A DNA stretch of 64,000 bases from Bacteroidota bacterium (GTDB lineage Bacteria; Bacteroidota; Bacteroidia; Bacteroidales; Bacteroidaceae): contig JAFABG010000003.1 in NCBI GenBank assembly GCA_023426145.1, positions 1 through 64,000 on the forward strand, in the 5' to 3' direction. Below are positions 25,459-35,660 of the stretch, in pieces (position 1 is the first letter of the stretch; every line of letters begins with the position of its first letter). The position numbers and the translations under genes are program-made. Under the pieces are notes generated by a model that did not search any database, was not told the origin of the DNA, and worked only from the letters and a program-made list of their open reading frames with translations.

Positions 25459-28428
25459 ATGAAAAGATTATTATTAATAGTAATGCTGGTGGGAATATCA
25501 GGATATGTATTTAACATATCGGCGCAGCAGAGTGGTCAGGCAATACAGGTGGAAAGAGTTCCAATTCGTGTTGCACTCGATAAATTAAAAGAGGTTTATA
25601 ATGTGCATTTTGTCTATGAAGAAGCCGCAGTTAGTAAAGATATGACTGTAACTCTATCATTTCCTGCTCAGACATCTTTAAACGTTATTATAGGAAATTT
25701 GTGTAAACAAGCTGCATTGCGATATGAGAAGCAAGGAGATGTTGTTTTATTGTATCCAGTTCGTAAGCAGGCGATTAGTGATATAAAGATTTCTATATTA
25801 GATAAAGATAATCGTCAACCCCTAATGATGGCGACCTGTGTCCTAAGTCCATTAGGCGCCTATGCAACATCGAATGCTGAGGGTAAAGCTCTTTTGAAAA
25901 ATGTACCTGCAGGAAAGTATACACTTAATATCTCGTATATCGGTTTTGAACCAATACATCGTTCGATTGAGGTCAATCAGGATCTTGATTTAATTATTCG
26001 TATGAAACCTTCTTCATTGGCTTTGAAAGAAGTCGTTGTTGTTGCAAAGCAGAATGCGGCAGGTGAATCAACTAGTTCCATCATAGGTCGACAAGCAATA
26101 GATCACTTACAAGCTATGAGCTTAGACGATGTGATGCAGTTGATACCTGGAGCATTAATGAAGAATACAAATTTAACTTCGCAATCGAATATACAGATTC
26201 GATCACTAGTGAATGATAATACTAATGCTTTTGGATCTAGTATTGTAATGGATGGAATGCCAATGTCTAATAATGGAACTTTATCTCAGGGAGGTTTTTC
26301 AAGCACTGCATTCGTAGGAACTGATTTGCGCCAAATTAGTGCTGATGATATTGAGTCAGTAGAAGTTATTCGGGGGATTCCATCCGCAGAATATGGGGAT
26401 TTAACATCTGGATTAGTGGTTGTGCATTCAAAGGTGGGGCAAACCCCCTGGCAAGCAAAAGCTAAGATTAACCCAGGAACTATGAATTATTCCTTAGGAA
26501 AAGGGTTTAAGTTGCAGGACATAGGAGGGGTTTTAAATTTTAATGTTGATTATGCGCAAGCTTGGGGTGATCCTAGAAATAAGACGAGATCATTTGATCG
26601 TTATACGCTTTCTTTGGGTTATGGTCGCGACTTTTCATCAAAATGGCATACCACTACAAAGTTACGTTATGCGCTCGGTAAAGATTGGAACGGGAATGAT
26701 CCAGACGCTATCAACGATGGTACTTTCTCGAAAAATAGCAATAGTATGTTTTCTTTAAATCACAATGGTAAAATATCTGTCAATAAACGATATTCGCGTA
26801 CATTAAGTTATACGTTGGGGTTAAGTTATACACAAGCAGATATGCAGAGAACTGCTATAGTTCCAACTTCATCTGGCATGTTGCCTATATTGACAGCCAT
26901 GGAGTCTGGATACTATAATGTCCCTTTTGAACAAGTATCCTATCAAGCAAGTGGTGGTTCTGTAAGTCGCCCTGGAAATATCTTTGCCAAAATTAGCAAT
27001 ACTTTCTTTATAAAAGCAGGTAAGACAAATCAGAATTTTAAGATGGGACTTGAGTACCGTCATGATTGGAATAATGCCCGTGGATATTATAATGAAGATG
27101 ATAGATATCCTTTACGTCCTAATAGTGGTGGCCGTCCCCGTCCTTATTACGATATTCCTAGTACCCACCAAATCTCAGCTTATGTTGAAGATAATTTTCG
27201 CTGGAAACTATCAGATAGCCACTTGCTGAAAGTGCAGCTAGGTGGTCGCTTTAGTACTTTGCAGCCTTGGGCAGAAGAAGCTACATTTGCATTTTCTCCT
27301 CGTTTAAATGCTTCATTTTCTCTGAACAAATGGTTTGAATTACGTGGAGGTTTCGGCTTGAACTCTAAAGCGCCAGGACTAGACTATTTATATCCTGACA
27401 AGAAATATACTGATCGTGTAGCCGCTAATTACATGCCTCAGGATGACAAAGCGGCTCAAATATTAATGTATCATACTAATGTATATGATACGGAGCGTAC
27501 AAAAGGATTAAAAAATGCTACGAACAGAAAAATTGAGTTAGGATTTGATATAAAACTACCCTCTAATCGCAAAATGAGCGTAATTGCATATCATGATAAA
27601 ACATCAAATGGCTTTGGATCTGTCTCAGATTATTATACTTATGAAGCTAATTATTATTCGCAAAACAAAGGGCTTATTATTAATCCGGGTGCTGCAACGC
27701 AAGTTGACTGGAATGATCCAGAGCGGGTGGATGTCGTTTTTTCATCGACAGGAAAAATTGGAAATACGAGCGTATCAATAAATAAAGGGATAGAAATGGA
27801 CTTTAATCTAGGCGAAATACGTTCACTTCACACCTCTTTCTATTTAACTGGTGCATATATGGAATCAGAACGATATTCAAATGATATTGTCGCATCGGAC
27901 CCAGATAATTTACCAAGTGAATATGCTTTGTCTAATACTACTCCTTTTAAGATTATTTATCCGGCAGGATTGCAAAAATCTATAAATCGCCGATTTATGA
28001 ATAATTTGAGAGTAGTAACTAGTATTCCAGCATTAAGAATGGTGGCTTCTTTTTCTGGTCAAGTCATTTGGTATGAATATTCTAACAGCGTTAATCCTCC
28101 GATGGATCCAATTGGCTGGATTAATCCAGATCTATCTTATCATGAAATAACTTCAGCAATGTTGTCAGATGAAAATTATCAGATTGAGGGTGTTTCTTTA
28201 AAAGACCAACGGAAGTCCCCTAGAGATAATATTCCTACAAAAGCTCCGATTACATGGCTGGTGTCAGGAAGATTAACGAAAGAGCTTGGGAATATTGGAG
28301 GTTTATCTTTTTACGCAAATAATCTATTCTTTTATGAGCCTTATTTGAAATCTTCTATTTCTAATACATTAAGCCAGCGCAATAAAGGAAGTTTTAGTTT
28401 TGGAGTTGAATTGTTTTTAAATTTATAA
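25459..28428 (+). CDS. TonB-dependent outer-membrane receptor with STN signalling domain
   Basis: A 989-residue receptor. Order: signal peptide (~1-22), secretin/TonB N-terminal STN domain (~27-95, PIRVALDKLKEVYNVHFVY), carboxypeptidase-regulatory-like beta-sandwich (~107-180), TonB-box-like LKEVVVVAK, plug (AMSLDDVMQLIPGALM ... VIRGIPSAEYGDLTSG) and a 22-strand barrel ending in FSFGVELFLNL. The STN domain marks a transducing receptor that signals to FecR. No SusD partner follows; instead come a DUF4876 lipoprotein and a DUF6850 barrel. The plug lacks the SusC-length barrel (usual SusC about 1000-1100), so a non-glycan ligand is likely. Ligand unknown. Confidence 0.93.
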   Translation: MKRLLLIVMLVGISGYVFNISAQQSGQAIQVERVPIRVALDKLKEVYNVHFVYEEAAVSKDMTVTLSFPAQTSLNVIIGNLCKQAALRYEKQGDVVLLYPVRKQAISDIKISILDKDNRQPLMMATCVLSPLGAYATSNAEGKALLKNVPAGKYTLNISYIGFEPIHRSIEVNQDLDLIIRMKPSSLALKEVVVVAKQNAAGESTSSIIGRQAIDHLQAMSLDDVMQLIPGALMKNTNLTSQSNIQIRSLVNDNTNAFGSSIVMDGMPMSNNGTLSQGGFSSTAFVGTDLRQISADDIESVEVIRGIPSAEYGDLTSGLVVVHSKVGQTPWQAKAKINPGTMNYSLGKGFKLQDIGGVLNFNVDYAQAWGDPRNKTRSFDRYTLSLGYGRDFSSKWHTTTKLRYALGKDWNGNDPDAINDGTFSKNSNSMFSLNHNGKISVNKRYSRTLSYTLGLSYTQADMQRTAIVPTSSGMLPILTAMESGYYNVPFEQVSYQASGGSVSRPGNIFAKISNTFFIKAGKTNQNFKMGLEYRHDWNNARGYYNEDDRYPLRPNSGGRPRPYYDIPSTHQISAYVEDNFRWKLSDSHLLKVQLGGRFSTLQPWAEEATFAFSPRLNASFSLNKWFELRGGFGLNSKAPGLDYLYPDKKYTDRVAANYMPQDDKAAQILMYHTNVYDTERTKGLKNATNRKIELGFDIKLPSNRKMSVIAYHDKTSNGFGSVSDYYTYEANYYSQNKGLIINPGAATQVDWNDPERVDVVFSSTGKIGNTSVSINKGIEMDFNLGEIRSLHTSFYLTGAYMESERYSNDIVASDPDNLPSEYALSNTTPFKIIYPAGLQKSINRRFMNNLRVVTSIPALRMVASFSGQVIWYEYSNSVNPPMDPIGWINPDLSYHEITSAMLSDENYQIEGVSLKDQRKSPRDNIPTKAPITWLVSGRLTKELGNIGGLSFYANNLFFYEPYLKSSISNTLSQRNKGSFSFGVELFLNL

Positions 28429-28441
28429 ATAAATCGAGATT

Positions 28442-29638
28442 ATGAGAAGAATACTTTCTTTTATAGGGAAGATGATGTGTATCGGACTAATCGCTATTAC
28501 GGTAGCCTGTTCGTCAGAATATACTGGGACTCAAGCATTGAATTTGCAAATTAAAATTTTATTACCCGAAGGATTCTCTGGAAATGGAAATGTTGGACAA
28601 AGAGTCTCATTAACTACAAATGGTAAAGAAATATTTGCAGTTACAGATGATCAAGGAGTGGCCACATTTGAAGGATTAATTCCTGATATATACGATATTA
28701 CAACCTCGTGGGAGATTACTCCTGAACAGTATACAGAGATGACCGGTATTGAAGTTCAGAATGAGAATTACACACTTTCTGGAAACCTGATGAATCAAAT
28801 CATTGTAAGTGAAGATCCTATTCAGGTTAAAACCATTGCAAGTGTTAAGCAATCTTTGGTGATTAGTAAGATTTATTATGCAGGAAGTAAAGACGTAAAT
28901 AATAAAAATTATCTTGCAGGAAGATATGTCGAATTTTATAATAATTCTGATCAGGTTGTTGATATAGCTGGGCTTTACTTTGGATTGCTTGAATCAGATT
29001 CAAGTCCTGCATATATGATAGGTACTACGCCTGATTATCTTTATTTGAAACAAATTTTTCGTTTCCCTGAAATAGGTCGTACTTCCTTACAACCAGGTGA
29101 AACGGTAGTAGTTGCTAACAGTGCTATTGACCATACGGAAAATGGACTTTTAGAGAAAAATCTTACTAGCGCAGACTTTGAAGCAAAACAGTCTAATATG
29201 ATTAATAATCCGGTGGTTCCAGCTATGGAGTTAGTTTATACATCCTTTACTACGATTACATCTATGAATCTTATTCAAGGTGGTCCATGTTCAATAGTGC
29301 TGTTTAAAACTACCGAGAATATAGATAGCTGGGAAAGGGTTCACAAACAAGGTTCTTCAACGGGTAGCCTTTATGTAAAAATGCCAGTGAAGTATGTTAT
29401 GGATGGAGTAGAGTGCTTGAAGTATTCAGCGACAGGAGTCAATGTTACAAATAAAAGACTTTACGACTATATCGATGCTGGTTTTATTAATATTTTAGCT
29501 ACTTCTGGCTACAATGGACAGGTGGTTTATCGTAAAATTGATAGAATTGAGAATGGTCGTAATGTATTGACGGATACTAATAATGCAAGTAATGATTTTG
29601 CTGTATCTGATGATATTAATATAAGAGAATATAAATAA
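28442..29638 (+). CDS. DUF4876 lipoprotein
   Basis: A 398-residue lipoprotein with signal and lipobox (LIAITVACSS, Cys at residue 23). A beta-sandwich of carboxypeptidase-regulatory type (residues ~30-110) is followed by a lamin-tail-like segment (VISKIYYAGSKDVNNKNYLA, then GRYVEFYNNSDQVVDIAGLY). The overall pattern is DUF4876, a Bacteroidota family of unknown function found next to TonB receptors. It is probably exposed on the outer membrane as a ligand-capturing partner in place of SusD. It is 13 bases downstream of the receptor gene. Confidence 0.82.
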   Translation: MRRILSFIGKMMCIGLIAITVACSSEYTGTQALNLQIKILLPEGFSGNGNVGQRVSLTTNGKEIFAVTDDQGVATFEGLIPDIYDITTSWEITPEQYTEMTGIEVQNENYTLSGNLMNQIIVSEDPIQVKTIASVKQSLVISKIYYAGSKDVNNKNYLAGRYVEFYNNSDQVVDIAGLYFGLLESDSSPAYMIGTTPDYLYLKQIFRFPEIGRTSLQPGETVVVANSAIDHTENGLLEKNLTSADFEAKQSNMINNPVVPAMELVYTSFTTITSMNLIQGGPCSIVLFKTTENIDSWERVHKQGSSTGSLYVKMPVKYVMDGVECLKYSATGVNVTNKRLYDYIDAGFINILATSGYNGQVVYRKIDRIENGRNVLTDTNNASNDFAVSDDINIREYK

Positions 29639-29655
29639 TTTGTACTATATAAGAC

Positions 29656-31212
29656 ATGAATCAACGATGTAAAATACTGCTTTCCTTGTTACCTGTATCA
29701 CTCATGATGCAGGCGCAAGATGCGTGGCAGACAAAAGAAAGATATGAGTATCAGGATGCAATTCAGTTATGGCGCTCTACATTAAACCCAGCCGGTTTAT
29801 CGTTGGATACATTAGTGAATAGAGGCGTCAGTTATTTTGAATTGTCACGTCAAGAAGGGACGCATCATCTTGTTCAAGATGGCGATGCTTTAAATAAGTT
29901 ATTGTTTAAATCAGAACAATATCAGAAAATAGGTAAATATCTTTATGGATATGGCAATTTTGTTTTCGATATGGGACGCCAGTTTAATCGTTCTTGGAGT
30001 GATGTAATTCGGAGTCATAATTCGAATCCTTATTTTTCAGGTAGTTCAATTTTAGGTAAGTATGACTTTCAGAATTTTAAATTATCAGGCTCATTGGCAA
30101 CTATACCTCTCCATAATTTTACTTATGGTGTTCGAATAGACTACGGAGTAGGAGACTTATCTCGTCTTAAAGATCCTCGATCAAGAACAAATTTAGCTGA
30201 TTATCAACTAACACCAGCTATTACCTATACATGGAAAGAGCATTCATTTGGTATTAGTGGTCATTATCGCCGGAGAAAAGAAAAAATTCCTAATATTACC
30301 ACAGTTCAATCTGATGCAAATTTGCAATATTACACTTTCACTGGTCTAGAAAATGTTGTGGGAACAGTGGGCGGATATTCAAGCTTTGAGCGTCAGTTCA
30401 CTAATCATGAGTTTGGTGCAGAGTTAACTTACAGCTATAAGCATAACCGTCTACATTCGCTTACGTCTCTGAGCTATTCGCGAGGAAATGAGAATGTTTA
30501 TGGCGATATTAAGTATGAACCAGGTAAATATTCTACTAAACATTACGAATTTCAATCTTTGAACCGTTACTACACTAGGAATACGATGCATTTATTAGAC
30601 TTGTCGGTTGATTATGAACAAGGAAGTGCTGATGAATATCGTCAACAGAAGGTGACTGTGAAAGATTCGGTTACAGGTGTTGAGTCTTCTGCGTGGCAAA
30701 CTTTAATAACTTATTCGCAACGTTATAAAGTGAATTTGATCAATGCGAATATAAAGTATAGAATGATGTTAGTTAATCCAGAGACAGCTGAAAGTACTGC
30801 GTATGTAGGTATTCAAGGGAGATTTAGTTCTGTTGAAAACAAATTTATGTTGCCCATATCATCTCTTAAATATAGCCATCTTTTCGCGAAGTTAGAAGGA
30901 GGATACGCTTTCTTTCGTAAGGCTGAAAGAGCGCTTTGGGTTGAAGCGAGTTTGGGCTATCAAGCTTCTTTGTCATCGTCTATGAATCTAACAGATCAAA
31001 CGACAGAATATGCTCAAAATGTATTGATACCCGATATGAATTATTATGGTGCTTCATTTTTCAGTGGACGCTTACAGGTACAATACCAATTCCCTTTCAC
31101 AGTAAAGGAACATACAAATGTTTGGTTTGTGAAAGCATCAGGTGATTACCTTAAAACGAATAAGCATACTGATGCCTCTAGGTTTAGTCTTGCTTTTGGA
31201 ATCTATCATTAA
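29656..31212 (+). CDS. DUF6850-type outer-membrane beta-barrel protein
   Basis: A 518-residue protein with a short signal peptide (MNQRCKILLSLLPVSLMMQAQ) and a periodic aromatic-rich strand pattern over the whole length, ending in an aromatic residue region (RFSLAFGIYH). It fits the DUF6850 outer-membrane barrel family that accompanies DUF4876 in Bacteroides. Function unknown; it may be a second channel or assembly partner of the receptor. Spacing is 17 bases after the lipoprotein and 10 bases before the metalloprotease start. Confidence 0.75.
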   Translation: MNQRCKILLSLLPVSLMMQAQDAWQTKERYEYQDAIQLWRSTLNPAGLSLDTLVNRGVSYFELSRQEGTHHLVQDGDALNKLLFKSEQYQKIGKYLYGYGNFVFDMGRQFNRSWSDVIRSHNSNPYFSGSSILGKYDFQNFKLSGSLATIPLHNFTYGVRIDYGVGDLSRLKDPRSRTNLADYQLTPAITYTWKEHSFGISGHYRRRKEKIPNITTVQSDANLQYYTFTGLENVVGTVGGYSSFERQFTNHEFGAELTYSYKHNRLHSLTSLSYSRGNENVYGDIKYEPGKYSTKHYEFQSLNRYYTRNTMHLLDLSVDYEQGSADEYRQQKVTVKDSVTGVESSAWQTLITYSQRYKVNLINANIKYRMMLVNPETAESTAYVGIQGRFSSVENKFMLPISSLKYSHLFAKLEGGYAFFRKAERALWVEASLGYQASLSSSMNLTDQTTEYAQNVLIPDMNYYGASFFSGRLQVQYQFPFTVKEHTNVWFVKASGDYLKTNKHTDASRFSLAFGIYH

Positions 31213-31222
31213 AAAGATGATA

Positions 31223-33457
31223 ATGAAGAAAATAATTTTACTTACTTGTTGTTTGTTTTCTCTGATATTTGAAATTCAAGCGGCTGTGAATGAGAATCTC
31301 TTTAAGATTAGACATACTACTAGTGGATATCTATTTGAGATCCCCAAAAGATTGTTATCTAAAGATTTCTTGTTAGCAGCACGTGTTCAAACTGTTAGTT
31401 CAATGAGCAACAAAGTAAAACTTTGTGCTGGTCAGAGACTTTATGATCCAGTGTGGATTAAACTACGTTATGAAAATAATAAGCTTTATATTTTAAAGCC
31501 TGATTTGAAAAACAGTTGTGATGATAAGGATCACCCTTCATACATGGCTTATCATCGTAATGCTGAGATCCCCATTTGGCAAAGTTTCGCTGTTGAACAA
31601 GAAACAGATACTTCTATAGTCGTAAATTGGACTCGATTTTTTAGTGAGCCAATTAAAGGAGTTGACCCCTTTGAGGGGAAGACGCAACCAGGGAAGCCAG
31701 TTACTAGTTTGAATAAGATTTTGAGTGTTGATGTACATTCTAGTAATTTGGAAGTGAGTGTTCAGTATGGATTTGAGGGTGTCTCAGCACCTTTTTTAAC
31801 TACAGTTCGGAAATCACTTATATTACTTCCAGAAGATAAAATGCCTGTTAGGGAGTATGATGCCCGAGTGGGGTATGATTATGTTCAAAGCCGAATAGTC
31901 GATTTGGATAAACCAGCTTTTCAAGCGGTAAATAAGATCACTCGCTTTCGAATTGCTCCTGCTTTTGGTCAATTAAATGCTTATTTGCAGGGTGAAAAAG
32001 TAGCACCGACTCGGCAAATTGTTTTTTATGTAGACGATACTTTCCCTGCTCTGTGGAAAGAGGCTATAAAGAAAGGCATTTGCGATTGGAATAAAGCGTT
32101 TGAAGAAATTGGGTTTAAAGAAGTAATGGTAGCTAAGACATACGCTGAAGCTGGAAAATCATTTGATCCAGATGATAGCCGAAATAATTGTTTTAGGTAT
32201 GTAGTGAGCGATTTCCCAAATGCTATGGGCAAACATTGGACAGATCCACGAACTGGAGAAATCCTTCAAGCTGATGTACTGTTTTATAGTAATGTAATAA
32301 CATTATTACGTAAATGGTATTTTTTGCAAACTGGAGCTTATAACGAAACAGCAAGGGAAAAAAACTTGCCTGATTCGGTCCTGTTTCGTTTAATTAGATA
32401 TGCAGCTGCTCATGAGGTAGGGCATTGTTTGGGATTAGAACATAATTTTAGAGCATCATTTGCTTATCCAACTAATAAATTACGTGATCCTGCTTTTACT
32501 GCTGATTATGGCACAACAGCTTCAATTATGGACTATGCCCGTTTTAATTATGTAGCTCAGCCTGGTGATGGTGTGACAGAAGTTTTTCCTCCGTATTTAG
32601 GAGCTTATGACTATTATGCGATTAAAGTGGGATATGCTTACCTGCCAACAGAGAATTCACTCGTTGTGAGACGTTGGATTGATGAAAAACAAAGTGATCC
32701 CTTATTTAGGTTTGGTCGGATGAATCCGAGTATTGTTCCTTTGGATCCATCGGTTCAAAATTCGGATATCGGTAATGATCCTGTTGCATCTTCTAAATAT
32801 GGTATTTCGAATTTGCGAACGATATTGAAACAGATTCCTAGTTGGAATAAGACTGCTGAAAACCCCTTTAAGGAAATGCCGGCTACCTATAATGATCTGC
32901 AAGAGACATACTTTGACTATTTACAGATTTCTATACCATTGATTGGAGGCTATTATTCCTATGATCAGTCTAGTAGATATGAAGAAAAGAAAATGGTTCT
33001 TATAAGAAAAAAAGAATCAGAAAGAGCTGTTGACTTTTTGTTGGATGAATTACTTAATGGTTTTCGTTTTCTATGTGAGAAAGAGGTAGAGACCTATGCT
33101 GGAGATCAGACAGAAGGTTTGATAAAGCAGCAGAAGCAAGTGCTTGATAAAATGCTAAATCGTATTATTTTAGAGCATATCGCCACTACAATGGATGTTT
33201 CAGGTTTCACTTATAGTACATACTTAGATCAATTAACGATGGGGTTGTTTGCCCCTAGAAATAAAGATGATGTGTATATGCGGAATCTTCAGCAGTTGTA
33301 TATTGAAAAGCTGCTTGAGTGGAAAAGCGATAAGTCTTCCGCTTATTACAATGTGCTATTACTGCCAGTGGTGGCTGAACAACTTCAAACTATAGAGAAG
33401 GAACTCAATTTTTCCCCAACCCCATGGACTAACTATTTAAAAAAGAAGATAAAATGA
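31223..33457 (+). CDS. exported zinc metalloprotease (DUF5117/DUF4953-type, metzincin motif)
   Basis: With the start at 31223 the protein is 744 residues with a signal peptide (MKKIILLTCCLFSLIFEIQA). The central catalytic part contains HEVGHCLGLEH (zinc ligands His397, His401, His407; catalytic Glu398) and a downstream SIMDYARFNY Met-turn, a metzincin layout. Upstream blocks (VREYDARVGYDYVQSR, IVFYVDDTFPALWKEAIKKG, DPRTGEILQADVLFY) match the Bacteroidota DUF5117/DUF4953 protease group. The frame runs back to 31142 inside the previous gene, which would bury the signal peptide, so the internal ATG is chosen. The stop overlaps the S46 peptidase start (ATGA), indicating coupled translation. It likely cleaves proteins or peptides in the periplasm or at the cell surface. 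Confidence 0.9.
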   Translation: MKKIILLTCCLFSLIFEIQAAVNENLFKIRHTTSGYLFEIPKRLLSKDFLLAARVQTVSSMSNKVKLCAGQRLYDPVWIKLRYENNKLYILKPDLKNSCDDKDHPSYMAYHRNAEIPIWQSFAVEQETDTSIVVNWTRFFSEPIKGVDPFEGKTQPGKPVTSLNKILSVDVHSSNLEVSVQYGFEGVSAPFLTTVRKSLILLPEDKMPVREYDARVGYDYVQSRIVDLDKPAFQAVNKITRFRIAPAFGQLNAYLQGEKVAPTRQIVFYVDDTFPALWKEAIKKGICDWNKAFEEIGFKEVMVAKTYAEAGKSFDPDDSRNNCFRYVVSDFPNAMGKHWTDPRTGEILQADVLFYSNVITLLRKWYFLQTGAYNETAREKNLPDSVLFRLIRYAAAHEVGHCLGLEHNFRASFAYPTNKLRDPAFTADYGTTASIMDYARFNYVAQPGDGVTEVFPPYLGAYDYYAIKVGYAYLPTENSLVVRRWIDEKQSDPLFRFGRMNPSIVPLDPSVQNSDIGNDPVASSKYGISNLRTILKQIPSWNKTAENPFKEMPATYNDLQETYFDYLQISIPLIGGYYSYDQSSRYEEKKMVLIRKKESERAVDFLLDELLNGFRFLCEKEVETYAGDQTEGLIKQQKQVLDKMLNRIILEHIATTMDVSGFTYSTYLDQLTMGLFAPRNKDDVYMRNLQQLYIEKLLEWKSDKSSAYYNVLLLPVVAEQLQTIEKELNFSPTPWTNYLKKKIK

Positions 33458-35658
33458 ATTATATTCGATTGAAAATTATCCTATGTTGCATAGGCTTGTC
33501 ACTTTCCACCTTAATATCTGCTGATGGAGGCTTTTGGCTTCCTACGCAAATTCAAGGGAAGCTATATCGTATGATGAAGAAAGAAGGATTGAAACTTAGC
33601 GAAAAAGATATTTATGACGCTAACCAAGCTTGTTTGTCAGGTTCTATTCTTTCTTTGAGCAATGAAGATGGCACATTCACGCCATTTGCTTCAGCTTCTT
33701 TTATTTCTGAAAAAGGATTGGTTATAACCAATTTCCACTGTGTGATGCGTTATCTTGAACATTTATCAAATGCAGAAAATGATTACGTTAAATATGGTTG
33801 TTGGGCCACAAAACCTGAAGAAGAGGCACCTTTGTTTAATTTGCAAGTCAATCAGTTAGTTTCCATTCAAGACGTTACCACTGAAGTTGCTGCAAACACA
33901 AAAGGACTATCAGGAGAGAAATTAACTGTTCAGATTAATCAGAACGCAGCACAGCTAACGAAGTCTATAAAGAAGAGCCGTGGCATTCAAAGCAAAGTGT
34001 ATTCTCTTTTTGGCGGACAGCAATATATCCTGGCCGTTTTTCGGAGTTTTAAGGATGTACGTATCGTTGCTGCACCTCCTATATCACTTGGTAAATTTGG
34101 GGGCGATACAGATAATTGGCAGTGGCCTCGTTATTCTGCTGATTTTGCTATGTTACGTGTATATGTAAATGAAAACAATCAACCTGTTTCATATCATAAA
34201 AGCAACCAACCCTATCACTCGGAATCATACTTAAAACTATCAAGTAAAGGTGTTCAAGAAAATGATTTTGTAATGATAGGAGGGTATCCCTCACAAACTA
34301 GGCAATATGTTCCGTCTTTTTCTTTAGATAAAATGATCTTTCAAGATACACAAGCGGAGGTAGATATGGCTAAGATTAAGCTTGATTATTATACAAAACA
34401 GAAAGAATCTAATGATTCACTATATTCTTATTATAATGTGATGGCTGGTGGGGCTGCAAATATTTATTTGCGAGGTTTAGGAGAAATCAACGGAGTAAGA
34501 GAGTCCGATTTGATTCATAATAAACAGATTGAAGAAAAAAAACTGGCTGATTGGATAAATGCTGATGAAGGAAGGAAGCAACGTTATGGTGAACATCTGC
34601 TATCTGATATGCAGCAAATATACGCAAAGTTAACTCAGTTAAATTTTGCTGAACAGATGTTTCAACAAGTAGCCTTGTATGGTGCTAATGTTATCCCTTT
34701 CGCTGGAAAGTTTGAGAAACTAATGGGTATGGCTGAGCAAAATAGAAAGAACAAGTTGACAGCTATGAAAGGTGAAACTCGTAAATTAAGAGGATTGACA
34801 TTGCAATTCTACCGAAATTTTAAGCTTGAAGATGATAAGGAAATCATGAAAAAGTTTCTTGCGGCATATATTGAGCGTATAGATACTCTTTACTATTCTG
34901 ATGCTCTTAAAAAAGTAGCAGCTCAATACCCTGCAACTTTAGGCAATTATGTTGATAGTTTGTATGCTCATTCTATGTTACAAGATCAAGTGCAAATGCT
35001 TGCTTTTCTAGATAGCGTGCCTCAAAAAGGGGTTGAAATTCTTCGCAATGATCCTCTTTATCAATTATCACTAGGCTTTTATTTTATGCATGTTGATAAA
35101 GTCGCTCGTTTGAAGCAAGCTTATCAAAGAAAAAATATGGATTTGTATACTACTTATCTCCAAGCCTATGCAGAAATGCATAAGGGTGAAATGATGCCTT
35201 TTGATGCTAACCGTACACTAAGATATTCTGTAGGTAAGGTGAGGTCGGCATGGCCTTCTGAAGGAGTAATATACTCACCGTTCACTACCGTGGATGGTAT
35301 AATTGCTAGACATCGTATGCATGTCGGTAATGAAGACTTTAAATTACCTAGTCGGTTCGTGAACCTGATCGAACAAAAAGAGTATGGTACTTACTGGAAG
35401 AAAGGTGAGACTCCTGTGTGCTGTTTCTTAACAGATGCACATACCACAGCAGGAAGCTCTGGTAGTCCCGTATTAAATAGTAAAGGTGAACTTGTTGGAC
35501 TTAATTTTGATCGAATTTGGCAAGGATTAGCATCCGATTATCAATTAGATAAAAATAAAAGTCGTAACATTGTGGTTGACATCCGTTATGTCTTGTGGAT
35601 CATTGAAAAATACTCCGCTTCAACTTATGTTTTAAATGAATTAAATATAGTACATTAA
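33454..35658 (+). CDS. S46 family dipeptidyl-peptidase, DPP11-like
   Basis: A 734-residue serine exopeptidase with a signal peptide (~1-23). The catalytic triad is visible: His95 (TNFHCVM), Asp230 (SADFAMLRVY) and Ser669 (GSSGSP). S46 enzymes (DPP7, DPP11 of Porphyromonas) release dipeptides from peptide N-termini in the periplasm. The residue 18 positions after the catalytic Ser is Arg687 in GLNFDRIW, where P. gingivalis DPP11 has Arg673; DPP7 has Gly there. That predicts preference for Asp/Glu at P1. It overlaps the metalloprotease gene by 4 bases and is 2 bases from the PepSY gene, so it works in the same pathway as both. Confidence 0.92.
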   Translation: MNYIRLKIILCCIGLSLSTLISADGGFWLPTQIQGKLYRMMKKEGLKLSEKDIYDANQACLSGSILSLSNEDGTFTPFASASFISEKGLVITNFHCVMRYLEHLSNAENDYVKYGCWATKPEEEAPLFNLQVNQLVSIQDVTTEVAANTKGLSGEKLTVQINQNAAQLTKSIKKSRGIQSKVYSLFGGQQYILAVFRSFKDVRIVAAPPISLGKFGGDTDNWQWPRYSADFAMLRVYVNENNQPVSYHKSNQPYHSESYLKLSSKGVQENDFVMIGGYPSQTRQYVPSFSLDKMIFQDTQAEVDMAKIKLDYYTKQKESNDSLYSYYNVMAGGAANIYLRGLGEINGVRESDLIHNKQIEEKKLADWINADEGRKQRYGEHLLSDMQQIYAKLTQLNFAEQMFQQVALYGANVIPFAGKFEKLMGMAEQNRKNKLTAMKGETRKLRGLTLQFYRNFKLEDDKEIMKKFLAAYIERIDTLYYSDALKKVAAQYPATLGNYVDSLYAHSMLQDQVQMLAFLDSVPQKGVEILRNDPLYQLSLGFYFMHVDKVARLKQAYQRKNMDLYTTYLQAYAEMHKGEMMPFDANRTLRYSVGKVRSAWPSEGVIYSPFTTVDGIIARHRMHVGNEDFKLPSRFVNLIEQKEYGTYWKKGETPVCCFLTDAHTTAGSSGSPVLNSKGELVGLNFDRIWQGLASDYQLDKNKSRNIVVDIRYVLWIIEKYSASTYVLNELNIVH

Positions 35659-35660
35659 TT

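Noticed and set aside
25459..28428. SusC of a glycan PUL
   Set aside because: It has an STN signalling domain, no SusD follows, and the neighbours are peptidases; a transducing non-glycan receptor fits better.
31142..31222. Longer N-terminus for the zinc metalloprotease starting inside the DUF6850 gene
   Set aside because: It would place 27 residues before a well-formed signal peptide and overlap the previous gene by about 70 bases; the ATG at 31223 is simpler.
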